DNA from: Cytophagales bacterium
GTDB lineage: Bacteria > Bacteroidota > Bacteroidia > Cytophagales > Cyclobacteriaceae
DNA: 5,414 bases
Direction of reading: 5' to 3'
Assembly (NCBI GenBank): GCA_029262935.1
Contig: JAJCYK010000188.1
Location: 1-5,414, forward strand
Shown: positions 1-5,414 of the stretch, piece by piece
Layout of the letters: each line of letters begins with the position of its first letter
How positions within the stretch are numbered: position 1 is the stretch's first letter
The notes under the pieces: model-generated
Database searches by the model: none
Seen by the model: the letters and a program-made list of their open reading frames with translations, nothing else
Told to the model about the DNA's origin: nothing
Translations under genes and position numbers: made by a program

Positions 1-66
1 GTTGGCATAACTCTTGCTAATAATAAAACAATAGAGTTTACTAACCTGGACCAAGTGGAGATATGA
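1..66 (+). CDS. 3' end of a plus-strand gene, product unknown (partial)
   Basis: Frame 1 is open from the window edge to a TGA at 64-66 and gives 21 residues, VGITLANNKTIEFTNLDQVE followed by I. The other two plus frames stop almost at once (TAA at 8-10 and at 18-20). A strong plus-strand terminator 63 bases after the stop supports a real gene ending here. The pattern of alternating hydrophobic residues with 'ITLANNKTIEFTNLDQVEI' recalls the short beta-strand ends of RTX-like or adhesin repeats (forms such as 'tFtniEqI'), which would suit an extracellular beta-rich protein, but 21 residues are too few to assign a family. The start lies left of the window. It converges on the TPR lipoprotein gene, with 86 bases between the two stop codons. 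Confidence 0.55.
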   Translation, partial: VGITLANNKTIEFTNLDQVEI

Positions 67-129
67 CACTATTCGCTTTCCAGTAAAAGGCTCAGATATT
101 TATCAGGGCTATAAATAACCAAATACCCG

Positions 130-154
130 GGGAGGCTTAAACCTCCCTTTTTTT
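130..154 (+). terminator. Rho-independent terminator of the plus-strand gene
   Basis: A perfect 6-bp GC-rich stem, GGGAGG (130-135) with CCTCCC (142-147), closes a 6-base loop and is followed at once by seven T (148-154). This is the canonical plus-strand layout and should end the gene stopping at 66. Read on the minus strand, the hairpin is followed by CGGGTATTTGG, not a clean U-run, so it would be a weak terminator for the converging lipoprotein gene. The T-run overlaps that gene's TAA stop codon (153-155). Confidence 0.8.
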
Positions 155-1112
155 ATGGCCAATAATAAAGGTCAACTTCGGCTGCAATATATCCAAAGGC
201 CGCCCAACTATCAGTTGCCAGCACTTGGTTCAGGATTTCCTTGGATTGCAGGCTGTCGCCTTGAGAATAAAACCAATTGGCCACCCCATATCCTTGGGTA
301 GCCAGAGCCAGATACTTCATATCCGGATCAGCATCACCCTTGTATTGCAACAAAGAATCAGGATGCACAAATCCTTTATACATCATCAAACGCTGGTAAT
401 AACTATCGTTCTCAATGACATTCATATTAAGGGAGATCCGTGACAACAAATTAACTGCCGCCGAATCTCGACCGTCTCTTTTCAATGCCATATACATCCA
501 ATCAATGGTGGCTGTAATAAGATCATCATTGTTGCAATGTTTAAGGCACTGCTCGTATGCTGCTGTGGACAAAGCATACTCCCTTCTTAGATAGTGTGCC
601 AAACCCCAATGGTAGTAAATATTAAACTGCGTATTACTCAAAGGTATATTCACCTTGTTTGGTATCCCATCCGGCTCTATTTGCAAAGCGCTGTCCTTTA
701 TAAAATCTGCGGCTTTTATAAAATCTGCGATAGCTAAATCGAACTTTCTAATAGTGATATATCGATGACCCCGGTGGCGGTAAAGTCGGGCCGAATTGGG
801 ATACATTTCCAATCCTCGGGTAAAAATATCAATAGCTTGTTGATAGCGTTGCAGGTATGCCGTGCGGCGGCCTAGCCAAATAATGAAGTCGATGTTCGAA
901 GTGTCCTGATCATAGTTTTCCTGAGCTTCTGCCAAAGCTTGCATTTGTTTAACAGCGGTTTCAGGAGACCTAACGTTTGCATAAAGAGGCGTACCTGATA
1001 TTGAATAAGCAGCAACTTCTGAACGGGTTTTGACGGTCACATTTTTGGGGTCAGGCTTGTCTGGATGACAACCAAGCAGCATGAAGAAACCTAAGTAAAA
1101 TGACCAACGCAT
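153..1112 (-). CDS. TPR-repeat lipoprotein
   Basis: A 319-residue protein predicted to be an exported, lipid-anchored TPR scaffold. Residues 1-15 form a short signal peptide ending in the lipobox LLGC, with Cys15 as the likely acylated residue; the mature N-terminus (CHPDKPDPK) is charged and Pro-rich, as in many Bacteroidota lipoproteins. TPR-like helical pairs are visible at about 72-105 (WLGRRTAYLQRYQQAIDIF), 107-140, 163-196 (YYHWGLAHYLRREYALSTAAY), 199-230 and 268-302. TPRs bind other proteins, so a partner-binding or assembly role is inferred; no catalytic motif is seen. The ATG at 1110-1112 directly follows the amidohydrolase TAA, and AAGGA inside the upstream gene's last codons may act as a ribosome site, though its spacing is short. 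Translational coupling to the amidohydrolase is likely. The substrate or partner is unknown. The coding sequence and lipoprotein signal are well supported, the role is not. Confidence 0.88.
   Translation of the reverse strand: MRWSFYLGFFMLLGCHPDKPDPKNVTVKTRSEVAAYSISGTPLYANVRSPETAVKQMQALAEAQENYDQDTSNIDFIIWLGRRTAYLQRYQQAIDIFTRGLEMYPNSARLYRHRGHRYITIRKFDLAIADFIKAADFIKDSALQIEPDGIPNKVNIPLSNTQFNIYYHWGLAHYLRREYALSTAAYEQCLKHCNNDDLITATIDWMYMALKRDGRDSAAVNLLSRISLNMNVIENDSYYQRLMMYKGFVHPDSLLQYKGDADPDMKYLALATQGYGVANWFYSQGDSLQSKEILNQVLATDSWAAFGYIAAEVDLYYWP
697..729 (-). repeat. 18-nt-period short tandem duplication inside the TPR gene
   Basis: The 15-mer TTTATAAAATCTGCG occurs at 697-711 and again at 715-729, an exact match with an 18-base period. 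In the minus-strand protein this gives ADFIKA followed by ADFIKD (residues 129-140) in helix B of the second TPR. The frame is kept. Confidence 0.75.
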
Positions 1113-2726
1113 TTATCCTTCAGGTTCTGGTTTAGGTTTCATCCCAGGTTGGTAAATTTTATAATCCTGTTCTTCTTTTGCCTTATCAACCATATTTTTT
1201 ACATCCTGCAACAGTTGCTGAGCATCGAATAATACCCCGTCTTTGATCGTGTGTTTGATACCACCTACGCGCACTACTTCATTGTCTGCAGTAAGTTTGA
1301 TCGCTCCCGTGCCGTACAGGGATTTTAGATTCACCATTGGATTCTCCTCTAGAATCACCAAATCTGCTAATTTGCCCACTTCAATGGAACCGATTCGATC
1401 AGCCATGCCCAATGCTTCGGCTCCTTTTAAAGTTGCCGCTCTTAACACTTCTAAGGGATGAAAACCCGCTTCTCTAAGTAATTCCAACTCTCGAATGTAA
1501 GCAAACCCATAGAGTTGAAAAATAAAACCAGAATCAGATCCGGCAGTGACACGCCCTCCCCGATTCTTGTATTCGTTTACAAACTGCATCCAAAGTCGAT
1601 AATTGTTCTTCCAATCTATTTCCTCCTCAGTTCCCCAATAGTGCCAATAGGAGCCATGAGAAATTTTGCTGGGTTGATAGAATTCCCACAAGGAGGGCAT
1701 GGTGTATTCCTCATGCCACTCTGCCCTACGGGCTCGCATGAGATCTCGGCTGGCTTCATAAATGTTGAATGTCGGATCTAAAGTAAAATCTAAGGCGAGT
1801 AATTGGCACATAACTTGCTCCCATTTTTCTGACCCAGGCTTCGCAGCTTGCTGCCACAAACGACCGGCTTCCTTAAAACGGTGCTGCTCATTCATATAGT
1901 TGTAATCCAACGGGTAATCTTGTATGGTTTGGTTGGTGAATAAAGCTTCGGGTAGCCCATACCAATGCTCCATAGTGGTTAATCCCATTTCAGCAGTTTG
2001 GGCCACATTTAACCAGGCCACATCCATTTGAGCGTGGTGACAGGCCGATCGTAGTCCCAGCTTCTTATTTTCATCTAATGCCGCCGCCATTATATCCGGG
2101 CGGGTACCAAAAAACTTTATGCCATCCGCCCCATTTTTAGCGTTGTTTCTTACCCATTCCCTGGCCATTTCAGGGGTAGAAATTGTTTCGCTACTGCCCT
2201 GTCCAAAAGCTGTATAGGCCAAGATTCGGGGAGCAGTGATCTCATTTTTCTCACTTTTTCTTTTATGTTCTAACACCCAATCGAGACCATTACTACACGA
2301 CGGATCTCGGATTGTTGTAATACCATGTGACATCCAAAGTTTGAAAACGTACTCTGCATGGGCCCCTTGGGAAGCTCCTCCTATATGACCATGCATGTCT
2401 ACAAACCCGGGAAGAACATACATGCCATGTGCATCGATCTCTTTGGAACCAGGACTTGCCACGGGGCGATTGTCATCTTTGATAGGCACCCCAGGTTGAC
2501 CCACCACCTTGATGCTCTTAATGATGTTCTTTTCAATTACAATATCTACAGGCCCAATGGGAGGAGCCCCTGTACCGTTGATCATGGTGGCTCCACGAAT
2601 GATCATTTGGTCATAAGGGCCTTCCCCTTCATTCCTATCTGGCGCTTTTAATACTTGCTGTCCAAAGACTTGGAGGCTAACAAACAAACATATCCACAGG
2701 AGGAACAGGTAACGAGATGATATCAT
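1113..2726 (-). CDS. Secreted amidohydrolase, imidazolonepropionase-like family
   Basis: A 537-residue metal-dependent hydrolase of the amidohydrolase superfamily (COG1228-like), which in general cleaves C-N or related bonds in a TIM barrel. Residues 1-22 are a Sec signal peptide with probable cleavage VFG|QQ, so the enzyme should act in the periplasm or outside. An N-terminal beta-sandwich part (about 38-105) leads to the first barrel strand, LPGFVDMHGH, with metal ligands His112 and His114. Further likely ligands are Lys204 in DGIKFFG (carboxylated in many relatives), His231 in ACHHAQ, His254 in TMEH and Asp398 in TAGSDSG. The C-terminal sandwich carries GSIEVGKLADLVIL (446-459), typical of the family. 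All metal ligands are present, so the enzyme is probably active. Residues 256-385 form a long Trp/Tyr/His-rich insert that may cap the active site. The tail (501-537) is a charged helix ending in Lys/Pro-rich sequence. The substrate is not predictable; a dipeptidase, imidazolonepropionase-like or other cyclic amidase activity are all possible. It is the first gene of a two-gene unit with the TPR lipoprotein. No Shine-Dalgarno site precedes the ATG at 2724-2726. Confidence 0.93.
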   Translation of the reverse strand: MISSRYLFLLWICLFVSLQVFGQQVLKAPDRNEGEGPYDQMIIRGATMINGTGAPPIGPVDIVIEKNIIKSIKVVGQPGVPIKDDNRPVASPGSKEIDAHGMYVLPGFVDMHGHIGGASQGAHAEYVFKLWMSHGITTIRDPSCSNGLDWVLEHKRKSEKNEITAPRILAYTAFGQGSSETISTPEMAREWVRNNAKNGADGIKFFGTRPDIMAAALDENKKLGLRSACHHAQMDVAWLNVAQTAEMGLTTMEHWYGLPEALFTNQTIQDYPLDYNYMNEQHRFKEAGRLWQQAAKPGSEKWEQVMCQLLALDFTLDPTFNIYEASRDLMRARRAEWHEEYTMPSLWEFYQPSKISHGSYWHYWGTEEEIDWKNNYRLWMQFVNEYKNRGGRVTAGSDSGFIFQLYGFAYIRELELLREAGFHPLEVLRAATLKGAEALGMADRIGSIEVGKLADLVILEENPMVNLKSLYGTGAIKLTADNEVVRVGGIKHTIKDGVLFDAQQLLQDVKNMVDKAKEEQDYKIYQPGMKPKPEPEG

Positions 2727-2749
2727 AATGGTCTCTAATTAGTACGCGC

Positions 2750-2765
2750 TTAATATAGGTATTAA
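2750..2765. promoter_or_regulatory. AT-rich palindrome upstream of the amidohydrolase, possible promoter/operator
   Basis: TTAATA (2750-2755) and TATTAA (2760-2765) form a perfect 6-bp inverted repeat around TAGG, 24-39 bases upstream of the amidohydrolase ATG. On the minus strand it contains TATATTAA (2757 to 2750), a partial match to the Bacteroidota -7 element TAnnTTTG (4 of 6 fixed bases). No TTG is found at the expected -33 position. Because the upstream gene is closed by a terminator, a promoter must lie in this gap, but AT-rich palindromes of this size also arise by chance. Confidence 0.25.
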
Positions 2766-2777
2766 TTGGGAGGCCAT

Positions 2778-2817
2778 AAAAAAAAGCGAGTTTTGAGATG
2801 ACTCTCCACTCGCTTTT
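2778..2817 (-). terminator. Rho-independent terminator of the SprB-repeat gene
   Basis: On the minus strand a 10-bp perfect stem (AAAAGCGAGT pairing with ACTCGCTTTT; plus coordinates 2808-2817 and 2782-2791) with a 16-base loop is followed by a run of eight T (2785 to 2778). The loop contains a further small GAG/CTC pairing. It lies about 45 bases downstream of the TAG stop at 2862-2864 and about 50 bases before the amidohydrolase start, so it should separate the two transcription units. Confidence 0.85.
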
Positions 2818-2861
2818 CGAGATAATCACAAGGTGGATTATATCCTTAGATATCTACTTAA

Positions 2862-5414
2862 CTATTTAATGATTAACTTTTCCGTGTAGACCTTGTGCCG
2901 ACTGGTTACAGTTAGAAAATAGACACCGGGGTCGATACCAGTCAGTGGTAAGGAAAATATTTCATTTTCCTTGGAAATTTCGACCGTACCAGTGTAATAA
3001 TTGTGCCCGCGAATTCCTTGGATTTTCACTACCAATTGCTCGCCAATATTTGCGTGAGTAAATTCCACGTTGGTGGCACTAGTATTATTTGCAGGATTTG
3101 GATAAACATTAAACTTTACGAAAGTTAAGGGTGTATCATCCTGCTCGTCTTGGTTCGCTACTTGATCTTCAAGTTGTAAGCTTTCCATGGCTATACATTG
3201 CCCAGCCTTATAAGCTACTTTGATATCTTCACTCAAAAGATCTTCTAAGCAGGCCTCATTTTGATTTGGACAAACTGTATAGGTTACAGTGAAGCTTCCC
3301 TCTTGGCCATCTTCAGCAAACCCTTCAATATTATCTACTTTCAACCCGTACAAGTTAGTTGTGGGGTCTTTTGCATTGAGCTCCATAGCCCAACCTTCAG
3401 AATTACTAGCGTCAGTCACCATTCCACAAGGGATACGAACACTGTAGTGTGATAAGGCATGAGCACATGCTCCATTGTTGCTTACCTTAAGTGTATAGGT
3501 AACACATCCTTGATCTGTTTCGGTTACAGTCACAATTTCACTGCCAAAACATTCTTCACAATTTTCGTCTTTTGGTTGTTCTTGCTCAGTACCAGGTTCT
3601 ACTGGACATAATGGACCGCCATTTCGGCTTTCTCCAGACACTACTTCAAAATCTCCACTTATCAGTCCAGGACCTACTGGTTCCGAACAACTGGTATGTA
3701 TTGAGGTTACGTCCTCTCCATTAATACTTACTATAATCTCTGAGGTCAAAGTTCCTTTCTGATCAGTACCTACAAAGGTAAATTCATCGTCATTATTTAA
3801 GGTGCCTTCGTACACGACTTGACCACCATTCCTTTGTTTTACCATCACGGCAATATTTTCTTCCATGCCCACATATTTCAAGGTTAGCATGCTTACTTTA
3901 CCATCGCAGGTATTACAATCTCGAATACAGGGGTCGTCGTTTCCGTCGCCGTCACCGTCTCCACCGCCGTCTCCACCACCGTCGCCACCGTCTCCACCAC
4001 CGTCACCATTTCCAGGATCACAGTTAGTATCATCAGGGTTTACGGTAACATCGTAGCTCATAACCGCGCTACATCCATTAACATCGCTAACTGTCACAGT
4101 ATAGTTACCGGCAGCTAGTGCAGTCACGTCCTCAGTAGTTAATCCGTTGGACCAACTGTAAGTATAAGGCGCAGTTCCATTAGCCACAGTAATATCTATG
4201 GTCCCATCGCTTTCTCCATCGCAACTAACCTCAGTTACCAGCCCACCGCTAATTTCCACAGACTGTGGTTCTTGAATACTAAAGGCTCTAAACTCACTAC
4301 AGCCGTTGACATCTTCAATCCGTACAGTATAAGTTCCAGATGACAAGCCACTGATGTTATCAGTAGTAGCACCAGTCGACCAAGTAATAGCATAAGGAGC
4401 TTCTCCTCCAGTTATAGCTAAACTTGCACTGGCGTTGGCATCATTTGCACAGGTTAATTCCGTTACATTTAAAGTGGTTGACAATTGAGGGTTCGGATTA
4501 CCAATGGTAATTGATGCGGTTTTGGTACAACCATTGTCATCTACGATAACTACAGTGTAGGTTCCAGCTTCATCTACCTCAATACATCCATCCACAGTAC
4601 TAATGGGGTTACCATTTTGATCCGTCCAAACATATGAAAAGGGTCCTGTGCCTCCGCTTAAGGTTGGGCAAATACGACCGTCACCACAATATTGTTGAGA
4701 GACGTCCACCTGAAAGTCTTCAGGAGTGGCTATTTCTATTGTTCTTACAGCTTGACATCCATTGTTGTCCGTAACTGTCAAAGTATAATTCCCTGCAGCT
4801 AAACCTGTAAGGTCTTCTGTTGTGGCCCCGTTGGACCAGCTCACAGTATAAGGCTCGGCAGCATTGAATATTGAAACATCAATTGTACCATCAGCGCCTG
4901 TACCATCGCAGCGCAATGCGGTAACATCTGCAGAAATAAATATACTGACGGGGTTCCTTAAAAAATGTGTTAGTTCTTGGCTACAGCCTCTGGCATCCGT
5001 AACGGTCACGGTATAGTTGCCTGAAACCACATTGTTTAAATCCTCCGTAGCAGCTCCGTTGGACCAAGCATAAGTTAGCGGTGCCACACCTCCGGTTACT
5101 GACAGATCAATACTACCGTCACTATTTCCAGCACAGGTAGGAGTTACTGTAGTTATTGCCAGGCTAAATGAATCTAAAGCATCAACTGTAATTGAGGCCA
5201 CTGTTGAGCAACCTGTTACATCGCTGATGGTAACATCATAGGTACCGGTAGCGGTTACAGTTATATCCTTAGTGGTTTCTCCATTGGACCACAGGTAGGT
5301 ATAAGGACCTACGCCACCCGTTATTTCCGAAACTAAATTGCCGTCGTTACAACTGTTACTGCTAACAGTAGCAGTTAAACCTGAAGTGGCGGTCAATACA
5401 TAACTGTCATTAGA
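2862..5414 (-). CDS. T9SS-secreted SprB-repeat protein (5' truncated by window edge)
   Basis: The frame stays open to the last base of the window, so 850 residues are visible and the true start lies outside; a TTG at 5394-5396 is an internal Leu codon, preceded in frame by SNDSYV. Numbering from the first visible residue, there are six SprB-like repeats (1-460), a Gly/Asp linker (470-491), a Cys-rich domain (about 496-606; C-x3-C-x2-C-DGK, then IHTSC and GPGLISGDF), a second Cys-containing beta domain (about 619-741), an acidic linker (745-762), and a C-terminal sorting domain (767-850) with YPNP at 771-774, GIDPGVYFLTV and the terminal KLIIK. The last is the type A signal that sends proteins through the type IX secretion system, after which they are attached to the surface or released. 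SprB repeats are known from the gliding adhesin SprB of Flavobacterium johnsoniae, so adhesion or motility is a reasonable inference; this is not claimed to be SprB itself. No catalytic domain is visible. A terminator follows the gene. Confidence 0.92.
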   Translation of the reverse strand, partial: SNDSYVLTATSGLTATVSSNSCNDGNLVSEITGGVGPYTYLWSNGETTKDITVTATGTYDVTISDVTGCSTVASITVDALDSFSLAITTVTPTCAGNSDGSIDLSVTGGVAPLTYAWSNGAATEDLNNVVSGNYTVTVTDARGCSQELTHFLRNPVSIFISADVTALRCDGTGADGTIDVSIFNAAEPYTVSWSNGATTEDLTGLAAGNYTLTVTDNNGCQAVRTIEIATPEDFQVDVSQQYCGDGRICPTLSGGTGPFSYVWTDQNGNPISTVDGCIEVDEAGTYTVVIVDDNGCTKTASITIGNPNPQLSTTLNVTELTCANDANASASLAITGGEAPYAITWSTGATTDNISGLSSGTYTVRIEDVNGCSEFRAFSIQEPQSVEISGGLVTEVSCDGESDGTIDITVANGTAPYTYSWSNGLTTEDVTALAAGNYTVTVSDVNGCSAVMSYDVTVNPDDTNCDPGNGDGGGDGGDGGGDGGGDGDGDGNDDPCIRDCNTCDGKVSMLTLKYVGMEENIAVMVKQRNGGQVVYEGTLNNDDEFTFVGTDQKGTLTSEIIVSINGEDVTSIHTSCSEPVGPGLISGDFEVVSGESRNGGPLCPVEPGTEQEQPKDENCEECFGSEIVTVTETDQGCVTYTLKVSNNGACAHALSHYSVRIPCGMVTDASNSEGWAMELNAKDPTTNLYGLKVDNIEGFAEDGQEGSFTVTYTVCPNQNEACLEDLLSEDIKVAYKAGQCIAMESLQLEDQVANQDEQDDTPLTFVKFNVYPNPANNTSATNVEFTHANIGEQLVVKIQGIRGHNYYTGTVEISKENEIFSLPLTGIDPGVYFLTVTSRHKVYTEKLIIK
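2865..3116 (-). other. T9SS type A C-terminal sorting domain (Por secretion tail)
   Basis: The last 84 residues of the repeat protein carry the conserved blocks of the family known as TIGR04183: FNVYPNPANN at the start, a central VVKIQGIRG strand, LPLTGIDPGVYFLTV, and a terminal basic-hydrophobic KLIIK. In characterised systems this beta-sandwich is recognised by the type IX translocon and removed by the sortase PorU. Its presence implies that the host has a type IX system elsewhere. Confidence 0.93.
3192..3929 (-). other. Cys-rich double domain between repeats and sorting tail
   Basis: Two adjacent beta-rich blocks are visible. The first (3597-3929) begins CIRDCNTCDGKVSMLTLKY and contains IHTSC and GPGLISGDFEVVSG. 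The second (3192-3560) begins CEECFG and contains ALSHYSVRIPCG, a GLKVDNIEGF core and a closing AYKAGQCI. Similar blocks recur in secreted Bacteroidota and marine bacterial proteins, from memory, as domains of unknown function. The even spread of Cys residues suggests disulfides in an extracellular protein. Confidence 0.6.
3942..4007 (-). repeat. Low-complexity Gly/Asp-rich linker
   Basis: Sixty-six bases of near-repetitive CCGTC/CCACC units (plus strand) encode 22 residues made only of Gly and Asp, in GDGGGD and DGDGDG patterns. It joins the SprB array to the Cys-rich domain. The end, DGDGDGNDDPC, resembles the Asp-rich calcium loops of thrombospondin type 3 repeats. It is likely a flexible, acidic, possibly calcium-binding hinge, and the DNA is prone to length change by slippage. 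Confidence 0.8.
4035..5414 (-). repeat. Six tandem SprB-type repeats, 76-residue period
   Basis: Units lie at 5178-5414 (first, possibly clipped), 4950-5177, 4722-4949, 4494-4721, 4266-4493 and 4035-4265. The middle four are each exactly 228 bases (76 codons) and the last is 231. Each shows a Cys near its start (as in SCDGESDGTID), a GG/NG-x-APYTYxWSNG core, an AAGNYTVTVTD strand and a closing NGC. The repeat signature is also visible in DNA: CCGTTGGACCA occurs at 4144-4154, 4828-4838 and 5056-5066, with one-to-two-base variants at 4372-4382 and 5281-5291. The fourth unit (4494-4721) is divergent. Confidence 0.9.

Noticed and set aside
90..109. Imperfect hairpin followed by CTTTT on the minus strand, a possible terminator for the lipoprotein unit
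   Set aside because: The stem has an A-A mismatch and a G-T pair and only four U follow, so it is too weak to call.
225..443. Plus-strand open frame of 72 codons
   Set aside because: It lies wholly inside the well-supported TPR lipoprotein gene on the other strand and has no recognisable motif or ribosome site.
1243..1781. Two plus-strand open frames (1243-1461 and 1515-1781)
   Set aside because: Both are antisense to conserved amidohydrolase motifs and show no protein-like features.
2358..2651. Plus-strand open frame of 97 codons
   Set aside because: It is antisense to the N-terminal and metal-binding part of the amidohydrolase, which explains the lack of stops.
2847..2856. Ten-base palindrome TAGATATCTA just after the repeat-protein stop codon
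   Set aside because: It is short and AT-rich, has no U-run, and the strong terminator downstream already explains the 3' end.
3261..3452. Plus-strand open frame of 63 codons
   Set aside because: It is antisense to the second Cys-containing domain of the repeat protein and shows no motif.
3942..4007. Short regularly spaced repeats considered as a CRISPR-like or regulatory array
   Set aside because: The units are codon-phased Gly/Asp coding repeats without spacers inside a continuous reading frame.
3865..4056. Plus-strand open frame with a Pro/Ser-rich stretch
   Set aside because: The Pro/Ser run is simply the complement of the Gly/Asp linker codons; it is low-complexity shadow.

Overview
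The window looks like chromosomal DNA from a member of the Bacteroidota. The main evidence is a large secreted protein with SprB-type repeats and a type IX secretion (T9SS) type A sorting domain, a TPR lipoprotein with a short lipobox signal, a lack of strong Shine-Dalgarno sites, and moderate base composition. The mix of SprB repeats, a Cys-rich extracellular block and a 'YPNP' sorting domain is common in marine gliding lineages such as Saprospiria or Cytophagia, but the exact lineage is inference.

Layout. Positions 1-66 hold the last 21 codons of a plus-strand gene that enters from the left. A rho-independent terminator for it follows at 130-154. Converging on it from the right is a minus-strand two-gene unit: a secreted amidohydrolase of the imidazolonepropionase-like group (1113-2726), then a TPR lipoprotein (153-1112). 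The amidohydrolase TAA directly abuts the lipoprotein ATG, so the two are probably co-transcribed and translationally coupled. Further right, 2862-5414 is the 3' part of a minus-strand gene for a long T9SS surface or secreted protein. It is open to the window edge, so its true start lies outside. A terminator at 2778-2817 separates it from the amidohydrolase unit, whose own promoter should lie in about 2727-2777.

How the genes work together. All three minus-strand products are predicted to leave the cytoplasm: a periplasmic metal-dependent hydrolase, a membrane-anchored TPR scaffold, and an extracellular repeat protein. Only the first two are linked as an operon. The repeat protein is a separate transcription unit and its proximity need not mean shared function. 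I see no mobile element, CRISPR array, tRNA or rRNA, and no clear evidence of an undescribed system. The points most worth a second look are the amidohydrolase/TPR coupling, the very regular 76-residue repeat register with one divergent unit, and the conserved Cys-rich block before the sorting domain.
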